NCBI RefSeq assembly: GCF_007754155.1 | Contig: NZ_CP037423.1 | Span: 3,224,001-3,288,000 of the forward strand | DNA: 64,000 nucleotides | Reading direction: 5' to 3' | DNA from: Stieleria neptunia | GTDB lineage: Bacteria > Planctomycetota > Planctomycetia > Pirellulales > Pirellulaceae | Part shown: in pieces, positions 1 through 8,838 of the stretch | Layout: every line of letters begins with the position of its first letter | Position numbering within the stretch: the stretch's first letter is position 1 | The notes under the pieces: model-generated | What the model saw: the letters and a program-made list of their open reading frames with translations, nothing else | Told to the model about the DNA's origin: nothing | Databases searched by the model: none | Made by a program: the position numbers and the translations under genes

Positions 1-19
1 CCCTTTTCTCCTTCAAGTC

Positions 20-352
20 TCACTTTTCGGTACCTGCACCTTCCATTTTGTTCATGATTTTCGTCACGGCGAATGACAGGGATTCGACAACGCAAGCCGA
101 GAGAGTGCTTCCCAGGATTATCACGACTGAATAACCATCGTGAATATCTTGGACCCATCTCGCTGGACGGTCGCTAATACGAAAACATAGGAGGCAAAAT
201 GCAGTCCACAAAAACACAGTAAGCCATCCACCTACACATTCAAAGAACGGACTTCGCTGAAACCGAAGTCTGCCAAAGCCGAATCTCATAACTGCAGCGG
301 AGCCAAATACAAGAGTGAGCCTCAAATTTAGCATGCTGATTGCCGGAAACAT
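20..352 (-). CDS. Small membrane protein downstream of Rhs gene
   Basis: I do not recognise the family. From the only ATG the product is 110 residues with hydrophobic stretches near residues 38-58 (GGWLTVFLWTAFCLLCF) and 74-88. It lies directly behind the Rhs gene on the same strand. The reading frame stays open upstream to a stop at about 461, and the extra codons encode a typical membrane segment (IAELLVLVLVAAIGI) next to Met1. This suggests the real N-terminus lies inside the Rhs 3' end, but no ATG, GTG or TTG exists in that stretch. By position it could be an immunity or accessory protein of the Rhs protein; that is inference only. Confidence 0.5.
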   Translation of the reverse strand: MFPAISMLNLRLTLVFGSAAVMRFGFGRLRFQRSPFFECVGGWLTVFLWTAFCLLCFRISDRPARWVQDIHDGYSVVIILGSTLSACVVESLSFAVTKIMNKMEGAGTEK

Positions 353-413
353 TTTGATCCCAATCGCGGCAACAAGTACAAGAACTAAGAGTTCCGCGAT
401 CGAAACCCGGTGC

Positions 414-3400
414 TTAGAGGCCTTGATACCACCCTCCTTCAGGGGTGACCCCGCACGCGCCTAAAGAAGAGACGCCGTCGAGTGGTATGCCATATTTGCT
501 CAGACTATCCATTACCTCCTTCGCCAAGCAATTAGATTGGTCTTCGTCATTTCCTCCGCAGATAATCGCAGAACACCCATTGCCCCGCCAATCAAAGTTG
601 CCAAGCGTCGCGCTGGGGTCATCCCCTGTCGTGAAATGAAACACAGCGACGACATCATCACATTTTATAATTGTGTTAATACAGGGAAGTGCACCGCCAC
701 TCCCGATGTTTGTTGGAGGACTTCCTGGATATGGGTAGATTTGGTTTTCGCCACCTCCGACACCCACTGGATAACCGCCAAGCGGAATCGACGTTACTCC
801 GGGAATTGGGCTTTCGCGCTGTGCCTTGTTTGGGCAAGAAACGCATAGATTTGTCCTAGTAGCATGCTTGCTGTTCCGTTGTTTTGGACGTTGCCTGGGA
901 CCCGGCAGCTTCGGGATTGGCCATCCAGGCTTCCGTGGGTTAGTGGGTTGGTGAGGACCGCCCGGTACAGTTGTTCCGGGGGGATGTGGCCAGGATGGTG
1001 TCGGCGGTTTGTGTCCGGGAGGGATCGGTACATAGGTTTGCAAGCCCGCTGGATCAACAGCGTTGAGAATACGCGATCCAACGTATTCATACAAACTTGC
1101 ACTGTCAGAATAACCGATGGGATCACGACTCAGAAAACGTCCACTGATCGCATCGTACATCCGAGCCCGATAGTGAAAGAGCCCCAGCTCTTTATCCCAC
1201 TCACGCCCCGTGTAGGTATAGCGGTTACCTTCCGCCGTTGATGTACGCGCGGCTCCACTACCATCGAAGATCGATAGGTTGCCATACGCATCATACGCGT
1301 AGCGTTCTTTGATCGTCCCTGACGAATCGGTCAACGCCGTGATGCTGTACTGTTGGGTGCGATGGTAGTAACGCAGTCCGCCGGTGCCGTCGCGTACGAC
1401 GGGTTCGTCGATGTAGCTGGCGTAGACGTAGTTGTAGGTGGGGTTGGTTGCCGCGGTTCCTGAGGTGTAGTCCGCGACGGTCTGCTGGCCATTTTGGACA
1501 TAGATGCTGACCGTCGTGCCATCGTCGCGCGCGACTCGGCGACCAAGTGCGTCCCATTCGTAAAAGACGTCGTCGGTGCTGTCGTTGTCGACATCGGCCG
1601 AAACCAAACGATTGTCGAAGTCCCATGTGAGCGTCAGCGGATCGCTGCCGGGACGGAGGACCGCCGGGATCACCGTCATATTGCCTTTGGCATCGTGCGT
1701 GACGCTCTGGCTGGCCGCCGAGATAATTTCGTGGGCGTCACCGTGGACTCGCGTTTGGGTGCTGCTGTTCTCGGTGAACGCGTCCCAATCGCCAACGAGC
1801 GACAGATTCCAGGATTGGTCTAGGTTGGTGTCGTCGCGCTCCCAGTTGACTAGGCGATCTTCGTCGTCGTAGCCGCTTATTCCCACGTCGAATCCGTAGC
1901 CGCTCATCGTTCCGGCGATACTCTCACTGGTCTTGTTTTTGTTGTCGTCCCAGCCGTAGCTGAGATTCCCAATCGCTGCCCCAGTATAACTGATGCTTGA
2001 AAGCGTGTTATCGCTGTTGTACGCACGCGTTTCCGCCACACCGTTATTATACGTGCTGGTCAGCATCCGTCCGCCATCGTCGTAGGTTCTGGTGTCAACG
2101 GTCGTCGAATCCAGGGCAATTGTGGCTAATTGTCCGCGGTCGGTGTAGGTTCGGTCGACCTCCGTGCCGTCCGGGTAGGTTAGCGTGGACACTTGGCCAG
2201 TTGCGTCATAGTCGGTCGCGGTAGTGTAGGTAACACTGTCGATGGTGAGTGCCTCGGTTGCTTTGCGGCCTGCCACGTCGTAGGTGTAGGTCACCGTATT
2301 GCTGTATCGCCCTGAAGCCGCCGTCAGCATCCGGCTGGCGTCGTCATAGGTGAACGTGTCAGTATCGGCGACTGTGCCCGAGGGGCTGTTGGCAAGCGTG
2401 CGGTAATCGCGAGACGTCAGGCGGCCTGCCAAATCGTAGTTGTAGGTGACGGTATCACCGGATTGGTCCTGCTTGCGCAGCGTTCGCCCCGTCGGGTCCA
2501 GCGTAAAGGTGACGATGCCATATCCAGAGTTCCCCGGCGTGGTGCTTGACGTGTGATCCGGATAGGTTTCGGTCAGTTTTTGGCCGGCATCGTTGTACGT
2601 GTAGCTGGTCACCTGGTCTTCGGCATCGGTCAGGCTTTCCAGTTGCCCCGAGTCCAGATACGCGAACTCCGTCTCGCCGCCGAGCCGGTCGGTTTGTTTG
2701 ATCTGACGGCCACGCGCATCGAAAGTGTAGGTCGTTGTTTCGCTTTTGGCGTCAGTCGAAGTGATCTTATTGCCATCGTCATCGTAAGTGCTGCTGGTCG
2801 CGTCACTGGAGGTATCGGTGCAGGTCAAGTCGCGTCCCAAAGCGTCATAGGTGCAGTCTTGGCCGACGCTGTTGGGGTCACGGACCGAGAGCTGGTTGCC
2901 AGCCGCGTCATAGGTGTATGCAGTGATCTCTCCGATCGCGTCAATCGCTTGAATGGTTCGTCCGGCAGCGTCGGAGAGCTGTTGCGTCGAATTGCCAAGA
3001 GCATTGACGTTCTGGGAGACCAAGACGGTGCCGTAACCGCCAATGGAGGTGGTTGCATCGTATGCATTGCAATTCCAAGTGACGAGCGAGCTATCGCTGG
3101 GGTCCAGGATACCGCTCATGACACTACGACCGGCGGCATCGGAAATCGAAAACCGGACCTCGCCTTCAGGATTGATGACCACCCGGGCGCTGCCGGGGGC
3201 TTCGCTGTCGAGTGTTACTCCAGCTCCGCCGTTGGCCACGGTATCGGCGAGTTGTGTCAATGCCGGCCCCAGTTTGATTGCGGCTGATCCCATTAGCGGC
3301 GTGACACCTCCGGTGCTGTCCAATCCTGAGCCGTCAGCCAGATTGTCGTCATAAAGATACTGTTCGGTCAGGCCATCGGATGCCGAAACGCCGCCGAGGC

Positions 3401-6400
3401 CTGCGATCGGTGGATCGTCGATGTCGACGGTTCCTCGTGCCGAAAGCCATGTTGTTCTGGCGACGGGGCGTCCGCGGCCATCGTATTTGGTCGTGACCTC
3501 TCGGTACGTCTTGGCGTTGACGGGATTGTCCAGTGAGGCCGCGTGGCTTGCATAGTCTTCTATTGCAGCCATGTGTACTGTTCGCCCCAGTGAATCCTTG
3601 CGGACGATGCTGCCGTGCCCAAGTGGGTTCTCGCTGGCCACGGTCTGGCCGCAACAGTCTTCGAAATGGGTTTCCCAGATTTTGCCCCGGAAGTCGGTGC
3701 GTTCAATCCTGCGGCCGAGCAAATCGTATTCAAATTCTTCTGCCGCTTCCTCGCCCGCGCCGACTGCAACGGTGTGCGAGGCAACTAGGCCACGGTCAGT
3801 GTAGGTCCACTGCTCTCGTGCCTTTTGGTAGCCATAGGTATCACCTGAGTCAAAGTACCTCGGTGATCGCACCTCCTTTACACGGTCAGCCAAGCCGTAG
3901 AGCGTTTCAGTGCGTAGTTCTAACGCAGTTGAAAGACTCGAGAGCGTGCTGCGATCGATATAGTCAGCGTCAGCAACTTGCGCGGTTCGCCTGCCGCGAC
4001 TGTCGTACTCAAATTCGGTCGCCATGTTGCGACCGTCATGCAGGCGGATTTGGTTACCTTCGGCGTCATAGACAATGTCGGTGATGACATAGCTGGCATT
4101 TGCAGAAAAGTCACGTGTTAACGCGATCACCGCATCAAAGTCGGCGAGCGAAAACTCAGGCGTTGTGCCGGCAACAGTCCGAATGAGTCGGCCATCGGTC
4201 GCATCGTAGGCATAGTACGTCTTGCGGCCGTATGGGTCTTCGGTGTTAAATAGCTGTGAGTCTACGTAAACACTTTTTGTCGTGAGCGTCTTGCCGTCTC
4301 GCGGATAGTTGGTGGTCTGAATTCGTCGACCGGCGGCATCGTATTTGTAGCTCGTCACCGCCCCATCTTTTTGGTATTCGTATGGATCGGATGTGCCGGG
4401 GAGATAGTACCAGGTTTCAGTTGATTCCAGATCAGGTGTCGAGGTCTCTGAGCTTCCGTCATTGTAAGCGGTCGCAGTCTTCCGTGATATGAGTCGATCG
4501 GCGGCATCGTAAGTGTAGGAGGTTACGGTTCCGGCTCGGTCGGTCGATTTAGACAATAGCAGATAACCATTGCCTGATGCGTGGTAAGCGTAGCGGTGCG
4601 AAGTGCCGTCGTCGTACAGGATGCTGGTCAGACGGTCCAGACTGTCGTAGAAGTACTCAACGACGTTGGTTTCGGGGTCAGTGACCGTTTTGAGTTGGCC
4701 ATTGGAGTAATAGGTGTAGGTCGTCGTAGGCCGAGTCCCACCGGATGAGTCCGCAGGTTGCTGGATTTGGCTGAGCAGGCCATCGCTGTTGTACGACAGG
4801 TCGGTCTGCTTACCGAGCGGGTTGATGTACGCCGTGAGTTTCACTTTGCCGGAGCTGTTGTAGTCATCGTCGTAGATCCATTGATGCACCGCATACTCTG
4901 ACGTTTGCACGTCATTGGTTGCACAGCGGTCGTAAGTCGGCGTCACTCCGTAGGCTGTCGCGGACTCAACATTGGAAGGGTTGTCGGTCAGGCCAACGTA
5001 CATCTTGGTGCAGCCACCAGAGCTTCCGTATTCGTACTTCTGGACATTGCCATTTCGATCGCGATATCTCGTGACACGTCCGTACTCATCTCGGCACCAG
5101 GTTTCGAAAGTCTCGTCCGAGAACCAGGTGCGAACCTTCCAGCCGTCTTCGTAATCGTGATATTGCAGTACTCCGTTAGGCTTGATTGTTGAATTGAAGT
5201 TGCTTCCGACTGCCAGGTAAGGATCGTTGATTTGGTGACTGGTCGCAGGCTCCTCTGTACCCGTGACCTGGATATCGTCGTTGGTGTCAACGCTCATTGC
5301 CCAGCCCGTTTCGTAATTGGTTGCGACGCGACGGTAGACGCCACTGCTCATATCGATCCGCCCGTGGGGAAGCAGGCGGGCCAACCGACCTCCGCCCAGA
5401 TAAGTGTAATTGCTCAGCCGCTGCCCGTTCGGCTGGCTGTAGTCAACGACCTGTACCGCCGCGAACGTGGCTTCATCCGAAGGGTTAGTGATCATTCGAA
5501 TGAGATTAGCAGGAAACGTAAAGTAGCTGCTAGATCCGGCTACAATCGAGGAAAGAAAGACGGTCTTGCTGCGGTGTCCTGGCTCAGCGACCGGATCATC
5601 AATCTCAACCGTAGATGTGCCGGACGCAGAGTCCGTTCCGTAAGTGAAGCTGCTCGACGTTCCGTCGCTGCGGCTTACTCCGGTGAGCTTTCCGCCGGAA
5701 TAGCTATAGGTGACGGACTGACCGTCGCTATTGGTGATGCCGGTGACAACCCACTGGCCACCCACCTGGCTCCCACCATAAGTGAAGGAGAGTGTTTCGC
5801 CGGAGTCGGCTGTAACCGTATCGATCTGAAACAGGCGTTCCCATGAACTGTAGAGGTCGAACGGAGTCCATTCTTTGTACGAGATCTCTGCAGACCGCCC
5901 ATCTGGGAATTGAATTTTTGTCAGCCGACCCAGAAGATGAGTGTTATCGGGGTCAGTCAGGGTAGATCCAGGGTATCCATTGTTCAGGAGATACGACTCC
6001 GTCAACGTGCCATCCGAGCCGGGATCTCCGTTTCCATATGCGTCTTCATTCCAAGCTGCCAGTTCATCCCAGACCTCCTCGGTCGGCGAAATAAGTAGCT
6101 CAAAGGTAAATTCGGCACCAATCCAGTTTTCAACGACGCACTGATTTACGAGTGGCACGCAAAAATTGGATCCGGTAATGGTTTCAGTGTCCCGACGCAG
6201 TTCAATATCGTCTGTAGGAGGATTATTCGGGTCCAAATCGCCGATGGCCGCGTCCTTGACGAAGCCTGGTTGCTTTGGCGAGAATTGTCCCAACTTCGAC
6301 CAATCGATTGGGATAGCAGCCATGTCGATATCTGGGCGGAGCGAATATGGGATCTGGGCCAGGGGGTCGCGCACGTTGATGGTATCCAAGTACCCCACAG

Positions 6401-7079
6401 TGTTGAACGTGCCGCTGATCTCTAGCGCCATGTCCCAGTTGCAAAACATCATCGGGCCAAAGCTACTAAACTGCGAGTGATTTCTCGATCGCATGACGCG
6501 TCTCACGCTCAGGTCGTTCTCGTTGAACGCCGTCATATCATCGGCCCAGTGCATATAGTCCAGGCCGAAGGCTTCGATCAGCGATCCGTTCCCTCGCGCC
6601 CCTTCGCTGATCGGGGAGCCGTGCGTGGATGCCGGAATCTGGCCGTTGGCGAATATCGTGGCACTGGCGGAGAACCCGCCGGCACTTCCGCAGCCTCCAC
6701 CGGACACACAGGAGCCGCCGCTTCCAATTGGCAATGAAGTTCCCGGGAACGAAAGCGGGAATCCACCGCCAGCTCCCGAGGGAGGTGGAGTGAATCCAAT
6801 GCCCAAGCCTCCCAGAGGGCCGCCACCATTTGAGCCGCTGTAAGGCCGGGCAGTGCTTGGCCAGTTTTTGGCAGGGGCCGCCGGATCCGGGCAGGTATAG
6901 GCGACGCTCGAATTGAGGCATGATAGCGTATATGAGTGCTGCAGGATGTCCTTGATTTCGCCCGAACTCATGATCTCACTATTGGAGGCCAAGGGTGACG
7001 TGACCTGGCCTAAGAGATGGTGGAGAGGCACTGCAGCAAGGAACAGGATCAATGTTAATCGGCTTAGGCTTCGAAACAT
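414..7079 (-). CDS. Giant secreted Rhs/YD-repeat protein
   Basis: A 2221-residue Rhs protein. Residues 1-25 form a signal peptide (hydrophobic core LILFLAAVPL), so it should be exported. A Gly/Pro-rich N-terminal part is followed by dozens of YD repeats of the form YDxxGR, which in this family build a hollow beta-barrel shell. The Rhs-associated core ends with GRFLSRDPIGY and the DPAGL motif near residue 2010. After it comes a 210-residue variable tail (about 2012-2221): a Pro-rich linker, then a Cys-containing domain (CVSCPNK, CSAIICGG, SNCLAKEV, GACGV). In polymorphic toxins this is the toxin position, but I cannot assign an activity and this tail may be structural. The gene starts 15 bp behind an anchored 258-residue protein. 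Only the tail identity is uncertain. Confidence 0.95.
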   Translation of the reverse strand: MFRSLSRLTLILFLAAVPLHHLLGQVTSPLASNSEIMSSGEIKDILQHSYTLSCLNSSVAYTCPDPAAPAKNWPSTARPYSGSNGGGPLGGLGIGFTPPPSGAGGGFPLSFPGTSLPIGSGGSCVSGGGCGSAGGFSASATIFANGQIPASTHGSPISEGARGNGSLIEAFGLDYMHWADDMTAFNENDLSVRRVMRSRNHSQFSSFGPMMFCNWDMALEISGTFNTVGYLDTINVRDPLAQIPYSLRPDIDMAAIPIDWSKLGQFSPKQPGFVKDAAIGDLDPNNPPTDDIELRRDTETITGSNFCVPLVNQCVVENWIGAEFTFELLISPTEEVWDELAAWNEDAYGNGDPGSDGTLTESYLLNNGYPGSTLTDPDNTHLLGRLTKIQFPDGRSAEISYKEWTPFDLYSSWERLFQIDTVTADSGETLSFTYGGSQVGGQWVVTGITNSDGQSVTYSYSGGKLTGVSRSDGTSSSFTYGTDSASGTSTVEIDDPVAEPGHRSKTVFLSSIVAGSSSYFTFPANLIRMITNPSDEATFAAVQVVDYSQPNGQRLSNYTYLGGGRLARLLPHGRIDMSSGVYRRVATNYETGWAMSVDTNDDIQVTGTEEPATSHQINDPYLAVGSNFNSTIKPNGVLQYHDYEDGWKVRTWFSDETFETWCRDEYGRVTRYRDRNGNVQKYEYGSSGGCTKMYVGLTDNPSNVESATAYGVTPTYDRCATNDVQTSEYAVHQWIYDDDYNSSGKVKLTAYINPLGKQTDLSYNSDGLLSQIQQPADSSGGTRPTTTYTYYSNGQLKTVTDPETNVVEYFYDSLDRLTSILYDDGTSHRYAYHASGNGYLLLSKSTDRAGTVTSYTYDAADRLISRKTATAYNDGSSETSTPDLESTETWYYLPGTSDPYEYQKDGAVTSYKYDAAGRRIQTTNYPRDGKTLTTKSVYVDSQLFNTEDPYGRKTYYAYDATDGRLIRTVAGTTPEFSLADFDAVIALTRDFSANASYVITDIVYDAEGNQIRLHDGRNMATEFEYDSRGRRTAQVADADYIDRSTLSSLSTALELRTETLYGLADRVKEVRSPRYFDSGDTYGYQKAREQWTYTDRGLVASHTVAVGAGEEAAEEFEYDLLGRRIERTDFRGKIWETHFEDCCGQTVASENPLGHGSIVRKDSLGRTVHMAAIEDYASHAASLDNPVNAKTYREVTTKYDGRGRPVARTTWLSARGTVDIDDPPIAGLGGVSASDGLTEQYLYDDNLADGSGLDSTGGVTPLMGSAAIKLGPALTQLADTVANGGAGVTLDSEAPGSARVVINPEGEVRFSISDAAGRSVMSGILDPSDSSLVTWNCNAYDATTSIGGYGTVLVSQNVNALGNSTQQLSDAAGRTIQAIDAIGEITAYTYDAAGNQLSVRDPNSVGQDCTYDALGRDLTCTDTSSDATSSTYDDDGNKITSTDAKSETTTYTFDARGRQIKQTDRLGGETEFAYLDSGQLESLTDAEDQVTSYTYNDAGQKLTETYPDHTSSTTPGNSGYGIVTFTLDPTGRTLRKQDQSGDTVTYNYDLAGRLTSRDYRTLANSPSGTVADTDTFTYDDASRMLTAASGRYSNTVTYTYDVAGRKATEALTIDSVTYTTATDYDATGQVSTLTYPDGTEVDRTYTDRGQLATIALDSTTVDTRTYDDGGRMLTSTYNNGVAETRAYNSDNTLSSISYTGAAIGNLSYGWDDNKNKTSESIAGTMSGYGFDVGISGYDDEDRLVNWERDDTNLDQSWNLSLVGDWDAFTENSSTQTRVHGDAHEIISAASQSVTHDAKGNMTVIPAVLRPGSDPLTLTWDFDNRLVSADVDNDSTDDVFYEWDALGRRVARDDGTTVSIYVQNGQQTVADYTSGTAATNPTYNYVYASYIDEPVVRDGTGGLRYYHRTQQYSITALTDSSGTIKERYAYDAYGNLSIFDGSGAARTSTAEGNRYTYTGREWDKELGLFHYRARMYDAISGRFLSRDPIGYSDSASLYEYVGSRILNAVDPAGLQTYVPIPPGHKPPTPSWPHPPGTTVPGGPHQPTNPRKPGWPIPKLPGPRQRPKQRNSKHATRTNLCVSCPNKAQRESPIPGVTSIPLGGYPVGVGGGENQIYPYPGSPPTNIGSGGALPCINTIIKCDDVVAVFHFTTGDDPSATLGNFDWRGNGCSAIICGGNDEDQSNCLAKEVMDSLSKYGIPLDGVSSLGACGVTPEGGWYQGL

Positions 7080-7094
7080 AATGAGCAGTCCTCG

Positions 7095-7871
7095 CTAATG
7101 CAGAATAGTAACGACGAAGTGAACGCGTCCCGATGCCATCGGGCTAGCAGCTAAGATCGTGACATCGTTGACGGTACCTTCCGTGCCGGTGAATTCGGCA
7201 CTGGCGATTCCATCCTCGCCCGCCGCGACGGTGATGGTAGGAAGTTTGTTCTCGAATGCTCCGAGATCAAACGACGTGAAAGTGACTGGGTAGTTTGGTG
7301 CTGCCTTGACTTTCAGGCGGACACTCTCCAGCTGTTTGATTGTGTGCCGATTCCGTCCGACCGGGCCGACGGATTTGACGTTCAGGCCAGGCTGAGCCGA
7401 CTGATACACTCTGCCCGGCTCTGCGATATCCAAATATGCCTGTGGGTTTCTCATGTAGGCGTCTTCGTCAAACGGGGCAGGCAGGATGTTTGGCGTAAGT
7501 CTTTCAGGGTGCAGCCCCGTTTCAATCGCTTCGATCACCGATGCCACATTGGGGTTCATCGACTTTTGCAAGCCCTGAGGACGCTCGCTCAGTTCCGCCC
7601 GGTTGGGCCTGGGGAGCGTTTCCTGCTGAAATTCCCTTGCTTCTGCAAGCACTTCTTCGGCTTCCTGCGACAGCGAGAGGTCCGACACTGGCCGGTTCAC
7701 GCCACCGACCTTCTTCTCAATTGAGCGGCGAGAAACAGGCAGCGGTTCGTCGCGGATGTCGATGTCTGCCGGGAAACGCAAAAGCCAAAACGCCGCTAGC
7801 CCGATGACCGGCAGTGCAAGTAATAGGGCCACAAGGAACGAGGCTGGAAATGAATCTCGCAGTTTTGTCAT
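7095..7871 (-). CDS. Membrane-anchored protein preceding Rhs gene
   Basis: A 258-residue protein of unknown family. Residues 10-30 (SFLVALLLALPVIGLAAFW) form one transmembrane or uncleaved signal segment, leaving a periplasmic part. That part has a charged, partly coiled region (about 60-110) and a C-terminal beta-rich domain (about 175-258) that could be Ig-like. It ends 15 bp before the Rhs start and overlaps the upstream ORF by an ATGA, so the three are probably translated as one operon. A role in export, anchoring or folding of the Rhs protein is inferred from position only. Confidence 0.8.
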   Translation of the reverse strand: MTKLRDSFPASFLVALLLALPVIGLAAFWLLRFPADIDIRDEPLPVSRRSIEKKVGGVNRPVSDLSLSQEAEEVLAEAREFQQETLPRPNRAELSERPQGLQKSMNPNVASVIEAIETGLHPERLTPNILPAPFDEDAYMRNPQAYLDIAEPGRVYQSAQPGLNVKSVGPVGRNRHTIKQLESVRLKVKAAPNYPVTFTSFDLGAFENKLPTITVAAGEDGIASAEFTGTEGTVNDVTILAASPMASGRVHFVVTILH

Positions 7872-8356
7872 TGTTGACCTTGCAGGCTCCTATTGAAAAC
7901 ACCGCTTATTGAAACGCATGCCCAACGGGAGCACGCACAGAAGAGCGAACCAATCACGATCGCCCCAGGAATGCCGCCGAGCCTTTGCGGAGACGCCGCC
8001 GAGCGTGCCAACCAATCAAGACGCAAAGCCGCTTTGTTGACTGCGATTCGCCAAACGGCACAGACCGGCACAATAACTGGAAGGACGTCCGAAAAAAGGC
8101 ACTTCTGCCAGGACGGCCTCCACGAAAGCGAGGCTCGCAGAAAGCCTGAATAGAAAGCACTAGCAAGAGAACGACTCCGTTGCCCAAGTGGAGTGATGGA
8201 TGAGTACTTCAAAGAGCACTGCGTATTCAAGGAAATGCTTACCCGGGGGTGCGGCCCCACACCCTTTGAAGCGGGGCTGATCTTAGCGGTTTGAGCTTGG
8301 CAGTCAACGAATTTTTCTAGAGACCGTTCAAGAAAACAAAAAAAGTTATAGGGCAT
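7868..8356 (-). CDS. Possible small membrane protein, first gene of Rhs operon
   Basis: The frame is open for 162 codons and its stop overlaps the next start as ATGA, the pattern of coupled genes. The C-terminal 75 residues look membrane-like (DVLPVIVPVCAVW and IPGAIVIGSLFCAC); the N-terminal half is Cys/Ser-rich and not convincing. The true start may be a GTG or TTG further in, since there is no second ATG. No family recognised. It could also be chance, because the region is otherwise an untranslated leader. Confidence 0.35.
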   Translation of the reverse strand: MPYNFFCFLERSLEKFVDCQAQTAKISPASKGVGPHPRVSISLNTQCSLKYSSITPLGQRSRSLASAFYSGFLRASLSWRPSWQKCLFSDVLPVIVPVCAVWRIAVNKAALRLDWLARSAASPQRLGGIPGAIVIGSLFCACSRWACVSISGVFNRSLQGQQ

Positions 8357-8362
8357 GCATCA

Positions 8363-8692
8363 GTGAGAAGCGTGAATTTGACGAGACCAAGGAACCGCGG
8401 AGTGTTTAAAGAGTATGGCTTTCGACTTGTTCTATGTGGTCAGACGACCAAGAGAAGAATTGCTGATTTGTTAGAGCGGAATCACTCGCATCCGCGAACG
8501 AAAGTTACGTTCCTTTATGATGTTCCTCCTTCATCCTTGATGTGGGAAGATCACCGTGTGTATCCAAGCCGCGAGCAGTTTGACGAGCGATTGCGTATAC
8601 TGATTCGACGAGCATTCCAGGTAGTCGATGCTTTGGAGGCTCGCATCTTGCCGGCGACGTGGCAAATGCAGAGAATCGACGGAGCTAGGTAA
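8363..8692 (+). CDS. Doubtful short ORF, unknown
   Basis: A 109-codon ORF divergent from the Rhs operon and 146 bp before the GT-C gene. The product is basic at the start and has a helical C-terminal part (FDERLRILIRRAFQVVDALEA). I recognise no family and see no clear ribosome binding site. It is the only candidate gene between 8357 and 8838; the rest of that stretch shows nothing I can name. Confidence 0.3.
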   Translation: MRSVNLTRPRNRGVFKEYGFRLVLCGQTTKRRIADLLERNHSHPRTKVTFLYDVPPSSLMWEDHRVYPSREQFDERLRILIRRAFQVVDALEARILPATWQMQRIDGAR

Positions 8693-8838
8693 TGGCATCT
8701 GTAGAATCCACGCGAATCATTTGATGCAAGCTCGGAGGTTGCAGTCGATTCCGTACTGGCTGCTGTGAGAGGTGATTTGCCGATTTGGAAACCCACGCCG
8801 AGCGCACAACCCATACAGCGACGAATTGGTAAACGCAC

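Noticed and set aside
2553..3287. 244-codon plus-strand frame inside the Rhs gene
   Set aside because: It is the antisense of YD repeats, Gly/Val/Ala-rich, with no family features; the Rhs gene is certain.
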